Of a stretch of DNA of 64,000 bases, positions 8,527-19,767 are shown one piece after another. Positions within the stretch are counted from its first letter, which is position 1. Every line of letters starts with the position of its first letter. The DNA is from Terrihabitans soli. Its GTDB lineage: Bacteria > Pseudomonadota > Alphaproteobacteria > Rhizobiales > Methylopilaceae. The notes under the pieces were generated by a model that saw only the letters and a list, made by a program, of their open reading frames with translations, was not told where the DNA came from and ran no database searches. Location of the stretch: positions 1,392,501-1,456,500 of the forward strand of contig NZ_AP023361.1 in assembly GCF_014191545.1 (NCBI RefSeq), in the 5' to 3' direction. The position numbers and the translations under genes were made by a program.

Positions 8527-9309
8527 ATGTCCAAGACGATTGTGCTGATCCATGGCGCCTGGCTCACGGGCCTGGCTTGGGAGAAATTCAAGAGCCGTTT
8601 CGAAGCCAAGGGCTACGCCGTTCATGCGCCGTCTTGGCCCTATGACGAGCGGCCGGTTGAAGAGCTGCAGAAATCTTCCGATCCGCGTCTTGCCAAGCTG
8701 ACGGTCGCCGAGATCGTCGACCATTATGAAGCCTTCATCAAAACCCTGCCTGAGAACCCGATCATCATGGGGCACTCCTTCGGCGGCCTGATCACCCAGC
8801 TTCTGCTGCAGCGCAATCTCGGCGCGGCGGGTGTTGCGATCTCGCCCGGTGCGCCGCGCTGGATTCTCGTCGCTCCGCGGACGCTGATTTCGGCGCTGCC
8901 GGTGTTCACTGCGTGGAACGGCTGGAAGCGCGTTCTGACGATGAGTTTCGATGCGTTCTGCACCAATTTCGCCAACAAGCTGCCGGCCTCCGAACAGCGC
9001 GCCGCCTATGAGCGCTACATCGTGCCGACGCCGGGCCGCATCTATTATGACGGCGCGCTCGGCATCGGTACGGGCGTTGACTGGAAGAACCCCAATCGTG
9101 CGCCGCTTCTGCTGACGGCCGCGGAGTTCGACCGCATCGTTGCGATCTCGATGGTGAAGCAGAACTTCCGGGCGCAGTCGAAGAACCCGAACAAAACCGA
9201 TTATCATTTCTTCGAAGGGCGTTCGCACTTCCTGTGCGGCGAACCCGGCTGGGAAGAGGTGGCGGATACCTGCCTCTCCTGGGCGGAAGCTAACCTTCGG
9301 AAGGGCTAG
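8527..9309 (+). CDS. Alpha/beta hydrolase
   Basis: The 260-residue cytoplasmic protein has an alpha/beta-hydrolase triad: nucleophile Ser84 in GHSFGG, candidate acid Asp202 in AEFDRIV, and His234 in GRSHFLCGEPGWEEVA. LIHGAW at residues 7-12 forms the oxyanion region. The substrate is unknown; the family includes esterases, lactonases and C-C hydrolases. AGGGGGAAG sits about 5 nt before ATG 8527. It is transcribed away from the multicopper-oxidase-like gene, from a 93-bp divergent region. Confidence 0.8.
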   Translation: MSKTIVLIHGAWLTGLAWEKFKSRFEAKGYAVHAPSWPYDERPVEELQKSSDPRLAKLTVAEIVDHYEAFIKTLPENPIIMGHSFGGLITQLLLQRNLGAAGVAISPGAPRWILVAPRTLISALPVFTAWNGWKRVLTMSFDAFCTNFANKLPASEQRAAYERYIVPTPGRIYYDGALGIGTGVDWKNPNRAPLLLTAAEFDRIVAISMVKQNFRAQSKNPNKTDYHFFEGRSHFLCGEPGWEEVADTCLSWAEANLRKG

Positions 9310-9355
9310 CCGCAGGCGGCATTCTGTGCTGCGGTTAAGGCTGGAGGCTATCGAC

Positions 9356-9964
9356 ATGGCAACGCGCGGATTTTTCGGGCGGCAGCAGGACCCGGCTCTC
9401 GCCAATCGCATCCCGCCGGGACAGGCGCTGACGAAGGATTTCCCGGTTTTATCGGCCGGGCCGACGCCGCGGATTGAGACCGTGCAATGGAAGTTCACGC
9501 TCAAGATCGGTCCCAAGCCCGTGAAGGTCTGGGGCTGGGACCAGTTTCACGAACTACCGCAGACGAAGCTGACGCGCGACATCCATTGCGTGACCACCTG
9601 GTCGAAACTCGATACCGCCTGGCAGGGCGTTCTGATCGACGACATCCTCGCCGATGCCGGCGTCGAGCCGCCGACGGGCTATACGCTCGCCCATTCCTAT
9701 GACGGCTATTCCACCAATGTACCGACGGCCGATCTCATCGCCGGCAAGGCGATGATCGCGACGCTCTACGAGGGCAAGCCGCTTCCGCCCGATCATGGCG
9801 GGCCGGCACGGCTTCTCGTGCCGCATCTTTATTTCTGGAAGTCGGCGAAATGGGTGAACGCGCTGCAGTTCACCGAAAAGGACGAGCTCGGCTTCTGGGA
9901 ACTGCGCGGCTATCACGCCTATGGCGATCCCTGGCGCGAACAACGCTACACGGGCGATCCATAG
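9356..9964 (+). CDS. Sulfite oxidase-like molybdopterin oxidoreductase
   Basis: The 202-residue protein is a single oxidoreductase molybdopterin-binding domain of the sulfite oxidase type. Cys78 in DIHCVTTWSKLD is the expected molybdenum ligand. Other family segments are LAHSYDGYSTNVP and GGPARLLVPHLYFWKSAKW. There is no signal peptide and no dimerisation domain, unlike full sulfite oxidases or MsrP, so it belongs to the short cytoplasmic YuiH-like branch. GGAGG at 9343-9347 fixes the ATG at 9356. The next gene starts on its stop codon and encodes a flavin reductase, a likely electron partner. Substrate unknown. Confidence 0.85.
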   Translation: MATRGFFGRQQDPALANRIPPGQALTKDFPVLSAGPTPRIETVQWKFTLKIGPKPVKVWGWDQFHELPQTKLTRDIHCVTTWSKLDTAWQGVLIDDILADAGVEPPTGYTLAHSYDGYSTNVPTADLIAGKAMIATLYEGKPLPPDHGGPARLLVPHLYFWKSAKWVNALQFTEKDELGFWELRGYHAYGDPWREQRYTGDP

Positions 9965-10707
9965 TGAACGCAGCGCCTCCGCTGCGCTGGCAGACCGCGA
10001 CGATCGAAAAGATCGTTCCGCAGACGCCGCGCGTCTCTTCCTTCTTTCTGAAACTGTCCGAGCCTTTCACGACGAAAGCGGGACAGCATGTCGATGTGCG
10101 TCTGACCGCGCCCGACGGCTATCAGGCGCAGCGCGGCTATTCGATGGCGCAGGCGCCCGAAAGCGGGCCGGACCGGATCGAACTCTGCATCGAAGAACTC
10201 GAAGGCGGCGAAGTCTCGCCCTTCTTCCACATGGTCGCGGCGGCGGGCGATGAGATCGAACTGCGCGGTCCGCTCGGCGGGCATTTCATCTGGAGGATCG
10301 ACGATCCCGGTCCGATCCTGTTGATCGGCGGCGGTTCGGGCATCGTGCCGCTGATGTCCATGGCGCGGCACCGTGCGGCGTCCGGCGTGCCTGTTCCGAT
10401 GGCGATGCTCTATTCGGCGCGCAATTGGAGCGAGGTCATCTTTCGCGACGAGCTTCTTGAGTTGAACGGAAAGCGCGACGGGTTCGACTGCGTCTTCACG
10501 CTGACGCGCGATGTCGAAAAACGCGACGGCGTTCATGCGCGGCGGATCGATAGCGCGATGGTGATGGAGACACTTATGAGGCTGCCCGCACTGCCGGCGC
10601 ACGTCTATATCTGCGGTTCGAACGCGTTTGTCGGCGCGGCGTCCGGCGCGGTGATGGCGGCGGGCGTTGCGGAAGGGGCGATCCGCACCGAACGCTACGG
10701 CGGCTGA
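9964..10707 (+). CDS. Ferredoxin reductase-like FAD/NAD(P)H oxidoreductase
   Basis: The 247-residue protein has an FAD-binding beta-barrel with RGYS at 57-60 and an NAD(P)-binding domain with IGGGSG at 121-126 and a YICGS element near the end. It lacks the C-terminal 2Fe-2S ferredoxin domain of phthalate-dioxygenase-type reductases. The GTG start overlaps the stop of the molybdoenzyme gene by one base (TAGTG), so expression is coupled and the pair probably forms one redox system. Its stop directly abuts the stop of the convergent ada gene. Confidence 0.85.
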   Translation: MNAAPPLRWQTATIEKIVPQTPRVSSFFLKLSEPFTTKAGQHVDVRLTAPDGYQAQRGYSMAQAPESGPDRIELCIEELEGGEVSPFFHMVAAAGDEIELRGPLGGHFIWRIDDPGPILLIGGGSGIVPLMSMARHRAASGVPVPMAMLYSARNWSEVIFRDELLELNGKRDGFDCVFTLTRDVEKRDGVHARRIDSAMVMETLMRLPALPAHVYICGSNAFVGAASGAVMAAGVAEGAIRTERYGG

Positions 10708-11769
10708 TTACTTTTTCTCACGCTCCAGCAGCGTCTTCTTGCGCTGAACGCCCCAGCGATAGCCAGTGAGCGCGCCCGTGATCCCCACAACGCGGTGGCA
10801 CGGCACGGCAAGCGAGACGTGATTTGCGCCGCAGGCGGTGCCGACCGCGCGCACCGCATCGGGCTTGCCGATTTTCTTTGCGATCTCGCCATAGGTGCGC
10901 GTCTCGCCGGGCGGAATCTCGCGCAGCGCATTCCAGACGCGCTGCTGGAAGGCGGTGCCCTGCAGATCGAGCGGCAGGTCGAGCGCGCTGTTCGGCTTTT
11001 CCGCAAAGGCCACGACTTTGGCGACGACGTCCTTGAAGTCTGCGCCGCCGGCCGAAATGTTTGCTTTCGGGAAACGCCGTTTCAGTTCGGTCACCATCGC
11101 GTCGGCATCGTCGTCAAGGAAGATCGCGCAGACGCCGCGTTCGGTCTGCGCAACGAGGATCTTGCCGAGCGATGAATTGCCCATCGCATAGCGGATCTCG
11201 GTGTTAATGCCGCCGGAGCGGTATTCGGTCGGTTTCATGCCGAGCACCCTGTCTGAAGTCTCATAGAAGCGGCTCGCCGAGCCATAGCCGGCGCCATAAA
11301 TGGCATCGGTGACGCTTGCGCCCTGTGTCAGCCCTTCGCGCAAACGTTTTGCCCGATGCGCCAGTGCGTAATTACGCGGCGTGACGCCGGTTGCCGCCTT
11401 GAACAGGCGATGGAAATGATAGGGGCTGAAGCCCGCTTTTTTCGCCAGCGCATCGAGATCCGGAATGTCGTCGGCGCTTTCGATCAGCCGGCACATCTGC
11501 GCGATGATCTCGCTGTTCTGCTGCCAGCTTTCCGGCCGTTCCGGGCGGCAGCGTTTGCAGGCGCGAAAGCCCGCGGCCTCGGCGCTTTTGGCGCTGGCAA
11601 AGAATCGGACGTTTTCGGGCTTCGGTCGCCGCGCCGGGCAGGAGGGCCGGCAATAGATCCCCGTGGAGGCGACCGAAAAGAAGAAGCTCCCGTCCGCGCT
11701 CCGGTCGCGGGCAATGACGCTCTGCCAGCGCGGGTCCTGATCTGCGGGGAGGGCGGACGTGATGTTCAT
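10708..11769 (-). CDS. ada: Bifunctional Ada: methyl-sensing activator and O6-alkylguanine-DNA methyltransferase
   Basis: All three Ada modules are present in 353 residues. The N-terminal zinc domain has Cys40, Cys44, Cys71 and Cys74; Cys40 in TGIYCRPSCPARRP would accept methyl from phosphotriesters. An AraC-type HTH follows at about 95-190 (LDALAKKAGFSPYHFHRLFK). The C-terminal methyltransferase has acceptor Cys324 in VPCHRVVG. It removes methyl lesions and activates its own regulon when methylated. ATG 11769 gives a normal start; the frame is open to an ATG at 11835, a possible longer form. It is divergent from the DUF1993 gene. Confidence 0.95.
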   Translation of the reverse strand: MNITSALPADQDPRWQSVIARDRSADGSFFFSVASTGIYCRPSCPARRPKPENVRFFASAKSAEAAGFRACKRCRPERPESWQQNSEIIAQMCRLIESADDIPDLDALAKKAGFSPYHFHRLFKAATGVTPRNYALAHRAKRLREGLTQGASVTDAIYGAGYGSASRFYETSDRVLGMKPTEYRSGGINTEIRYAMGNSSLGKILVAQTERGVCAIFLDDDADAMVTELKRRFPKANISAGGADFKDVVAKVVAFAEKPNSALDLPLDLQGTAFQQRVWNALREIPPGETRTYGEIAKKIGKPDAVRAVGTACGANHVSLAVPCHRVVGITGALTGYRWGVQRKKTLLEREKK

Positions 11770-11869
11770 AGGGCGGATGTAGTCCTTCGGACCAAGGATC
11801 GCACTCCGCTCCTTGCTTTCAAACTGGCGGCTCATATCTCAGCGCGATCTTCCCCGAGGAAAGAACCTT

Positions 11870-12397
11870 ATGCCCATCGCCATCTACGACGCTTCCGTGC
11901 CGGCCTTCATCCGCGCCCTCGAAAATCTCGACGCCATTCTCGTGAAGGGCGAGGAGTTTGCGAAGGAGAAGGGGATCGACGGCACCGAGCTGGTCGAGAC
12001 ACGGCTGGTCGAGGACATGGACCCGCTGCGCAGCCAGATCCAGCGGGCGAGCGATGCGGCCAAAGGGGCAGGCGCCCGCCTGACCGGGACCGAGATTCCG
12101 GGCTTTCCGGACGACGAGAAGACCCTGCCGGAACTGCGCCAGCGGATCGCCAAGACCGTCTCTTATTTAAAGGACCTCGATCCGAAGGCCTTTGAGGGCG
12201 CGGAAGGCAGGACGGTCACCCTGAATACCCGCCGGACCTCCTATGAACTGTCCGGTCAGGACTATTTTCAGAAATTTGCTTTGCCGAACTTCTATTTCCA
12301 CGTCACCACGGCCTACGCGATCCTGCGCCATAAGGGCGTCCAGATCGGCAAGATGGACTATCTGGGCGATGTCGGGGGCTCCAAAAAGGGGGCTTGA
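11870..12397 (+). CDS. DUF1993 family protein
   Basis: The 175-residue protein matches DUF1993, helical proteins with a DinB-like fold and no established function. Characteristic parts are the opening IYDASVPAFIRALENLDAIL and the closing FYFHVTTAYAILRHKGVQIG followed by KMDYLG. There is no signal peptide. GAGGA at 11856-11860 supports ATG 11870. It is divergent from ada; whether alkylation damage also controls it is unknown. Confidence 0.85.
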   Translation: MPIAIYDASVPAFIRALENLDAILVKGEEFAKEKGIDGTELVETRLVEDMDPLRSQIQRASDAAKGAGARLTGTEIPGFPDDEKTLPELRQRIAKTVSYLKDLDPKAFEGAEGRTVTLNTRRTSYELSGQDYFQKFALPNFYFHVTTAYAILRHKGVQIGKMDYLGDVGGSKKGA

Positions 12398-12475
12398 GAA
12401 CCCATTTTTCGGGTGCGAAGCGGCTAGCCCATGCTATAGACGCCCCGCTCCCCCACCAGGGGGGCGGCGCCCGGC

Positions 12476-12560
12476 GCGGGCGTGGCGGAACTGGTAGACG
12501 CGCTGGATTTAGGTTCCAGTGGCGAAAGTCGTGGGGGTTCGAGTCCCTCCGCCCGCACCA
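12476..12560 (+). tRNA. tRNA-Leu (anticodon UAG)
   Basis: A GCGGGCG acceptor arm pairs with CGCCCGC, the anticodon loop TTTAGGT gives UAG, and there is a long variable arm as expected for a class II tRNA, then the T-loop GTTCGAGTC. The CCA end is encoded (12558-12560). Confidence 0.97.
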
Positions 12561-12633
12561 CCCGGCCCATCGTTGAGATTTCAAAGACGCGCGATCCGCT
12601 TGGCGGATCCGCCTGATCCGGAAGAAAAAAGCT

Positions 12634-13983
12634 ATGCAGGTCACAGAAACCCTCTCCGAGGGCCTGAAGCGCGAATATCGCATCACCGTCCCCGCCAAGG
12701 ATCTGGATGGACGCATCGCGAACCGCCTTGAAGAGATCAAGACCAAGGTCAAGATCAACGGTTTCCGTCCGGGCAAGGTGCCGGCCGCGCATCTGAAGCG
12801 CGTCTACGGCCGCTCGGTGTTCGGCGAGATTCTGCAGGAGCTGATGACGGAGGCGAACCGCAAGATCGTCGACGACAATAAAGTGAAGCTCGCGATGCAG
12901 CCGAAAGTGTCGCTGCCGGAAGAAGAGAGCGAAGTCGAGAAGGTCGTCGAGGGCAAGGCCGACCTGACCTATACGGTCGCGGTCGAAGTTCTGCCGGAGA
13001 TCAAGATCGGCGACCTCAAGAGCCTGTCGGTCGAAAAGCCGGTTGCCGACATTCAGGACGATGAGGTCAATGAGACGCTGACGCGCCTTGCTACCCAGAA
13101 CGCCACCTATGAGCCCAAGGACGGCAAGGCCGAACTGAAGGACAAGGTGACCATCGATTTCGTCGGCTCGATCGACGGCGTCGAATTCGACGGCGGCAAG
13201 GGCGAGGACCATCCGCTCATTCTCGGCTCGGGCCAGTTCATCCCGGGCTTCGAGGAACAGCTCGTCGGCGTCAAAGCCGGCGACAAGAAGGATGTGAAGG
13301 TCGGTTTCCCGGCCGATTACCGCGCGACCGATCTTGCCGGGAAGGATGCCGTCTTCGCCGTGACGGTGAAGGAAGTCGCCGGGGCGAACAATGCCGCGAT
13401 CGACGATGAACTCGCCAAGAAGCTCGGCATGGAGAGTGTCGACAAGCTGAAAGAGGCGGTGAAGGACCAGATCGGCTCGGGCTACAAACAGGCCTCGCGC
13501 CAGCGCCTGAAGCGCTCGCTGCTCGATGCGCTGGACGCAACCCACAAGTTTGACCTGCCGCCGACCCTGGTCGAACAGGAATTCGCCCAGATCTGGTCGC
13601 AGGTGGAAAAGGAACTTGCGAGCGGCGGCGACAAGGTTCGCGAGGGCAAGACCGACGACCAGCTCAAGGCCGAATACCGCACGATTTCAGAACGTCGTGT
13701 ACGACTCGGGCTGCTCCTTGCAGAGATCGGGGAGAAGAACGATATCCAGGTCACGAACGACGAGGTGACCAAAGCCGTCGTCGATCGTGCCCGCCAATTC
13801 CCCGGCCAGGAACAAATGGTTTGGGAATTCTATCAGAAGAACCCGGAAGCGCTGGCTGAACTCCGCGCGCCGATCTTCGAAGAGAAAGTGGTCGATTACA
13901 TCGTCGAACTCGCCAAGGTCACCGAGAAGAAGGTCACCAAGGAAGAACTGTTCGCCGATCCCGACGACGATAAGGCGGCCTAA
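12634..13983 (+). CDS. tig: Trigger factor, ribosome-associated chaperone and prolyl isomerase
   Basis: The 449-residue protein binds nascent chains at the ribosome exit tunnel. The N-terminal ribosome-binding domain carries the signature GFRPGKVP. The FKBP-type PPIase domain (about 155-240) includes [17 protein letters not shown] and the string [16 protein letters not shown]. The long helical C-terminal chaperone domain ends with an acidic tail. GGAAGAA precedes ATG 12634. A 12-bp perfect palindrome, GGCGGATCCGCC, lies in the leader at 12602-12613, between tRNA-Leu and tig. clpP follows after 23 bp, probably in the same operon. Confidence 0.97.
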   Translation: MQVTETLSEGLKREYRITVPAKDLDGRIANRLEEIKTKVKINGFRPGKVPAAHLKRVYGRSVFGEILQELMTEANRKIVDDNKVKLAMQPKVSLPEEESEVEKVVEGKADLTYTVAVEVLPEIKIGDLKSLSVEKPVADIQDDEVNETLTRLATQNATYEPKDGKAELKDKVTIDFVGSIDGVEFDGGKGEDHPLILGSGQFIPGFEEQLVGVKAGDKKDVKVGFPADYRATDLAGKDAVFAVTVKEVAGANNAAIDDELAKKLGMESVDKLKEAVKDQIGSGYKQASRQRLKRSLLDALDATHKFDLPPTLVEQEFAQIWSQVEKELASGGDKVREGKTDDQLKAEYRTISERRVRLGLLLAEIGEKNDIQVTNDEVTKAVVDRARQFPGQEQMVWEFYQKNPEALAELRAPIFEEKVVDYIVELAKVTEKKVTKEELFADPDDDKAA

Positions 13984-14006
13984 GGGCCGCAGGAGCTGAG
14001 AAGAAG

Positions 14007-14654
14007 ATGGAACGTAGTCCGCTTGAAACCTACATGAATCTGGTGCCGATGGTCGTCGAGCAGACGAGCCGCGGCGAGCGTGCGTTCGACATTTTCTCGC
14101 GCCTTCTGAAAGAGCGCATCATCTTCCTGACGGGTCCCGTCGAAGACGGCATGTCCTCGCTGGTTGTGGCGCAGCTGCTGTTCCTTGAAGCGGACAATCC
14201 CAACAAGGAAATCTCGATGTACATCAACTCGCCGGGCGGGGTGGTGACGTCGGGTCTCGCGATCTACGACACGATGCAATACATCCGGCCGAAAGTGTCG
14301 ACGCTGTGCGTCGGCCAGGCGGCCTCGATGGGCTCGCTGCTTCTGACGGCGGGCGAGAAGGGTATGCGCTTTGCGACGCCGAACGCCCGCGTGATGGTCC
14401 ACCAGCCGTCGGGCGGTTTCCGCGGCCAGGCCTCGGACATCGAGCGCCATGCCGAAGACATCGTGAAGTTGAAGCGCCGCTTGAACGAGATCTACGTCAA
14501 GCACACCGGCCAGCCCTACGAGAAGATCGAAACCACGCTCGACCGCGACCATTTCATGTCGGCGGATCAGGCGAAGGATTTCGGAATCATTGACCAGGTC
14601 CTCGAAACCCGTCCTTTGGACGGAGAGGGCGCTGCGAAAATCCAGGCCGCCTGA
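14007..14654 (+). CDS. clpP: ATP-dependent Clp protease proteolytic subunit
   Basis: ClpP is the serine peptidase barrel that degrades proteins unfolded by ClpX or ClpA. The 215-residue product has the triad Ser107 (GQAASMGS), His132 (VMVHQPSGG) and Asp181 (TLDRDHFMS). It lies between tig and clpX, the classical order. GGAG occurs about 12 nt upstream of the start. Confidence 0.98.
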   Translation: MERSPLETYMNLVPMVVEQTSRGERAFDIFSRLLKERIIFLTGPVEDGMSSLVVAQLLFLEADNPNKEISMYINSPGGVVTSGLAIYDTMQYIRPKVSTLCVGQAASMGSLLLTAGEKGMRFATPNARVMVHQPSGGFRGQASDIERHAEDIVKLKRRLNEIYVKHTGQPYEKIETTLDRDHFMSADQAKDFGIIDQVLETRPLDGEGAAKIQAA

Positions 14655-14957
14655 TAGGGACCTGTTAAGGACCTGCGACCTCTGGGCGCACAGCGCCCGA
14701 GGTATGCCGGGCGAAAACTGTGTCTGGCGCGCTACTTGCAGCCACAGTCGGTAACCCTACCCCGGGTCCACGGGTTGATCTAACCCGTCTTCACATGGTC
14801 ACATTCGGGGTGAGTCCTAGGGACGGGCCAGGGGTTCATTCGGCAGCGGCATCCGGGGATACGGGGATACCGCTACACACATTGTTAGGCTGACGGTTTT
14901 AGGCTTCTTGAGTCTTGGCTCTCGAAGCCGGGGCCGAACGGCAAGGAAAGTAGGACA
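14655..14957 (+). other. clpP-clpX intergenic region with hairpins
   Basis: There is no ORF in these 303 bp. GGGCGC-ACA-GCGCCC forms a tight hairpin at 14684-14698, flanked by CTC/GAG, but without a T-run. ACGGGTT-GATCT-AACCCGT forms another at 14770-14788. A tandem GGGGATAC direct repeat lies near 14855-14870. A promoter for clpX is expected here, but I could not assign -35/-10 elements with confidence. Confidence 0.4.
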
Positions 14958-16223
14958 ATGAGCAAGGCCGGCAGCGACTCGAAGAACACGCTCTACTGCT
15001 CGTTCTGCGGCAAGAGCCAACACGAGGTTCGCAAGCTAATTGCGGGCCCGACGGTGTTCATCTGCGATGAATGCGTCGAGCTCTGCATGGACATCATCCG
15101 CGAGGAGAACAAATCCTCGCTCGTGAAGTCGCGCGACGGCGTTCCGACGCCGAAGGAAATCCGCAAGGTCCTCGATGACTATGTCATCGGTCAGGATCAG
15201 GCGAAGAAGGTCCTGTCGGTCGCGGTGCACAATCACTACAAGCGCCTCAACCACGCGACGAAGCACAACGACGTCGAACTGGCCAAATCCAACATCCTGC
15301 TCGTCGGTCCGACGGGTTCGGGCAAGACGCTGCTTGCGCAGACGCTCGCCCGCATCCTCGACGTTCCGTTCACGATGGCGGATGCAACGACGCTCACCGA
15401 AGCCGGCTATGTCGGCGAAGACGTCGAGAACATCATTCTGAAGCTGCTGCAGTCGGCCGACTACAATGTCGAGCGCGCGCAGCGCGGCATCGTCTACATC
15501 GACGAAATCGACAAGATCTCGCGCAAGTCCGACAATCCGTCGATCACGCGCGACGTGTCGGGCGAGGGCGTGCAGCAGGCTCTGCTCAAGATCATGGAAG
15601 GCACTGTCGCCTCCGTGCCTCCGCAGGGCGGCCGCAAGCATCCGCAGCAGGAATTCCTGCAGGTCGATACGACGAACATCCTCTTCATCTGCGGCGGCGC
15701 GTTCGCCGGCCTTGAGCGCATCATCTCGGCGCGCGGCAAAGGCACCTCGATCGGCTTCGGCGCGAAGGTCTCCGCTCCGGAAGATCGCCGCACCGGCGAA
15801 GTGTTCCGCGAAGTCGAGCCGGAAGATCTTCTGAAGTTCGGCCTCATTCCCGAATTCGTCGGCCGTCTGCCGGTGATCGCAACGCTCGAAGATCTCGACG
15901 AGAGCGCGCTCAAGAAGATTCTGCTCGAGCCGAAGAATGCGCTCGTCAAACAGTATCAGCGTCTGTTCGAAATGGAGGGCGTCGAGCTCTCCATGCAGGA
16001 CGAGGCTCTTGGCGCCATCGCCCGCAAGGCGATCCAGCGCAAGACCGGCGCGCGCGGCCTGCGTTCGATCCTCGAAGCGATTCTGCTCGATACGATGTAC
16101 GACCTGCCGGGCCTTGAAGGCGTCGACGAGATCGTCATTTCCGATGAGGTCGTCGAGGGCAAGGCCAAGCCGCTCTACGTATATTCCGATACGGGTTCGG
16201 ATAAGTCCGAGGCCAGCGCCTGA
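14958..16223 (+). CDS. clpX: ATP-dependent Clp protease ATP-binding subunit ClpX
   Basis: ClpX is the AAA+ unfoldase that recognises tagged substrates and feeds them to ClpP. In 421 residues it has the N-terminal zinc-binding dimer domain (Cys14, Cys17, Cys36, Cys39), Walker A GPTGSGKT at 117-124, Walker B with Asp182-Glu183 in VYIDEIDK, and [13 protein letters not shown] in the sensor-2 region. Length is normal. In alphaproteobacteria ClpXP is central to cell-cycle regulator turnover. Confidence 0.98.
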   Translation: MSKAGSDSKNTLYCSFCGKSQHEVRKLIAGPTVFICDECVELCMDIIREENKSSLVKSRDGVPTPKEIRKVLDDYVIGQDQAKKVLSVAVHNHYKRLNHATKHNDVELAKSNILLVGPTGSGKTLLAQTLARILDVPFTMADATTLTEAGYVGEDVENIILKLLQSADYNVERAQRGIVYIDEIDKISRKSDNPSITRDVSGEGVQQALLKIMEGTVASVPPQGGRKHPQQEFLQVDTTNILFICGGAFAGLERIISARGKGTSIGFGAKVSAPEDRRTGEVFREVEPEDLLKFGLIPEFVGRLPVIATLEDLDESALKKILLEPKNALVKQYQRLFEMEGVELSMQDEALGAIARKAIQRKTGARGLRSILEAILLDTMYDLPGLEGVDEIVISDEVVEGKAKPLYVYSDTGSDKSEASA

Positions 16224-16455
16224 TGCATGCAGAACCGGCCCGCCATAGCCGGTTCCTTAGGCTACCCCGTAACGGGTTTGCCTATCTTGAAAGCGTTGCG
16301 TCCGGGGACCACCTTATTCCCCAGTTGTTTGACCGTCCCGGTATCCCCGGGACGGCCTCCCGCCACATGCGATCCCGTGCGCGCTTAATCACGCAGACCG
16401 ATCGTGCCGCTGGCAATCGGCGCCGTGCCTTCGGGGCGGCGTCCGGAAAGGAAGT
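16224..16455 (+). promoter_or_regulatory. clpX-lon intergenic region: hairpin and weak heat-shock-like elements
   Basis: AACCGGC (16233-16239) pairs with GCCGGTT (16248-16254) just after the clpX stop, a possible weak terminator. Further on, CTTGAAA (16286-16292) matches the heat-shock -35, but CCTTATT (16312-16318) is 4 to 5 bp too far away for a standard RpoH promoter. lon is usually heat-inducible, so the promoter may be here, but the match is imperfect. Confidence 0.3.
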
Positions 16456-18879
<2,424 letters not shown>

Positions 18880-18906
18880 AATCAACGCGCAGTTTCGGAC
18901 GAGTTG

Positions 18907-18935
18907 AAAAGGCCCGCTTCGCGCGGGCCTTTTTG
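18907..18935 (+). terminator. Rho-independent terminator of lon
   Basis: GGCCCGC (18911-18917) pairs with GCGGGCC (18923-18929), flanked by AAAA and TTTTT, with a TTCGC loop. It lies 28 bp after the lon stop. Confidence 0.92.
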
Positions 18936-18969
18936 TTGGCGCGTTCTGTGCTTCGAGCGCAACACAACG

Positions 18970-19020
18970 CGCAAGGACCGAATCACTTCGTCCGGATTTC
19001 CTTGCGTTTGGAAACGTTTC
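18970..19020 (+). promoter_or_regulatory. Inverted repeats in the hupB leader
   Basis: CGCAAGGA (18970-18977) is repeated inverted as TCCTTGCG (18999-19006), and the space between folds again as CGAA-TCAC-TTCG. It is followed by the 10-bp palindrome GAAACGTTTC (19011-19020). These precede the HU gene by 65 to 115 bp and could be an operator, for example HU autoregulation, or a structured 5' leader. Function is not shown by sequence. Confidence 0.35.
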
Positions 19021-19084
19021 GCGGAAGTTTGCCGGTTTCCGGTGTTGGGGCCGCCGGAGGAATTTCGAATGATGCGGAGGCACA

Positions 19085-19360
19085 ATGAACAAGTCCGATC
19101 TGATCGCGGCTGTCGCGGATAAAGCGGGGCTCAGCCGGTCTCAGGCTTCGGCGGCTGTCGAAGCGACGATCGATTCCATTGTCGATCAATTGAAACAGGG
19201 CGCCGATGTGCGCCTTGTCGGTTTTGGTACATTCCAGGTGGTGAAGCGGGCGGCGGGCGTCGGCCGCAATCTGCGAACCGGACAGGCGATCAAGATTCCG
19301 GCGTCGAAGACGCCGAAGTTTCGCGCCGGCCAGGTGCTGAAGGATGCGATTAACCGCTGA
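19085..19360 (+). CDS. hupB: DNA-binding protein HU
   Basis: The 91-residue nucleoid protein bends and compacts DNA as a dimer. It shows the HU start MNKSDLIAAVADKAGLSRSQ, the beta-arm region RNLRTGQAIKIPASKTPKFR and the closing GQVLKDAINR. GGAGG stands 4 nt before the ATG. It follows lon, the usual lon-hup order in proteobacteria, but behind its own leader and after a terminator. Confidence 0.96.
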   Translation: MNKSDLIAAVADKAGLSRSQASAAVEATIDSIVDQLKQGADVRLVGFGTFQVVKRAAGVGRNLRTGQAIKIPASKTPKFRAGQVLKDAINR

Positions 19361-19420
19361 GGCAGGGCTGAGCTTGCGCGGATATAAAATCGCCCATAAA
19401 GCTCCCGCAATAACGGATAG

Positions 19421-19496
19421 GGGCGGTTAGCTCAGCCGGTAGAGCGCCTGCTTTACACGCAGGATGTCGGCGGTTCGATCCCGTCACCGCCCACCA
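19421..19496 (+). tRNA. tRNA-Val (anticodon UAC)
   Basis: GGGCGGT pairs with ACCGCCC, the anticodon loop TTTACAC gives UAC, the T-loop is TTCGATC, and CCA is encoded at 19494-19496. A TATAAA box at 19383-19388 could be its -10; no good -35 is seen. Confidence 0.97.
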
Positions 19497-19502
19497 GAGA
19501 TT

Positions 19503-19536
19503 AAGGCGCCGGCCGAAAGGCCGGCGTTTCCTTATT
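19503..19536 (+). terminator. Rho-independent terminator after tRNA-Val
   Basis: CGCCGGCC (19507-19514) pairs with GGCCGGCG (19519-19526) across a GAAA loop, then TTTCCTTATT. It starts 6 bp after the tRNA CCA. Confidence 0.88.
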
Positions 19537-19600
19537 CCGGGCCCTACCGCCTTAAGGCCTGGGGTCCGGCGTTTCTTGTCCCAAAGGGGGCCTGTTTCCG

Positions 19601-19629
19601 TTGACTTGGGGAGGGGCGTGTCGTAGGTC
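19601..19629 (+). promoter_or_regulatory. Promoter of tRNA-Asp
   Basis: TTGACT (19601-19606) is followed after 17 bp by TAGGTC (19624-19629), 36 bp before the tRNA-Asp 5' end. The -35 and spacing are good, the -10 moderate. Confidence 0.55.
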
Positions 19630-19664
19630 ACGGCCCTCTTCGGAGCGGCTTTAGCGGCTCCTCC

Positions 19665-19741
19665 GGGGGTGTAGCTCAGTTGGTTAGAGCGTCGGCCTGT
19701 CACGCCGAAGGTCGCGGGTTCGAGCCCCGTCACTCCCGCCA
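19665..19741 (+). tRNA. tRNA-Asp (anticodon GUC)
   Basis: GGGGGTG pairs with CACTCCC with one G-U pair, the anticodon loop CTGTCAC gives GUC, the T-loop is TTCGAGC, the discriminator is G, and CCA is encoded at 19739-19741. Confidence 0.97.
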
Positions 19742-19767
19742 TTTCCTCGCTCCCTGTGCGGCTCCCA

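Noticed and set aside
16286-16318. RpoH heat-shock promoter of lon
   Set aside because: CTTGAAA is good, but the only -10-like string is several bases too far away; kept only as a weak note.
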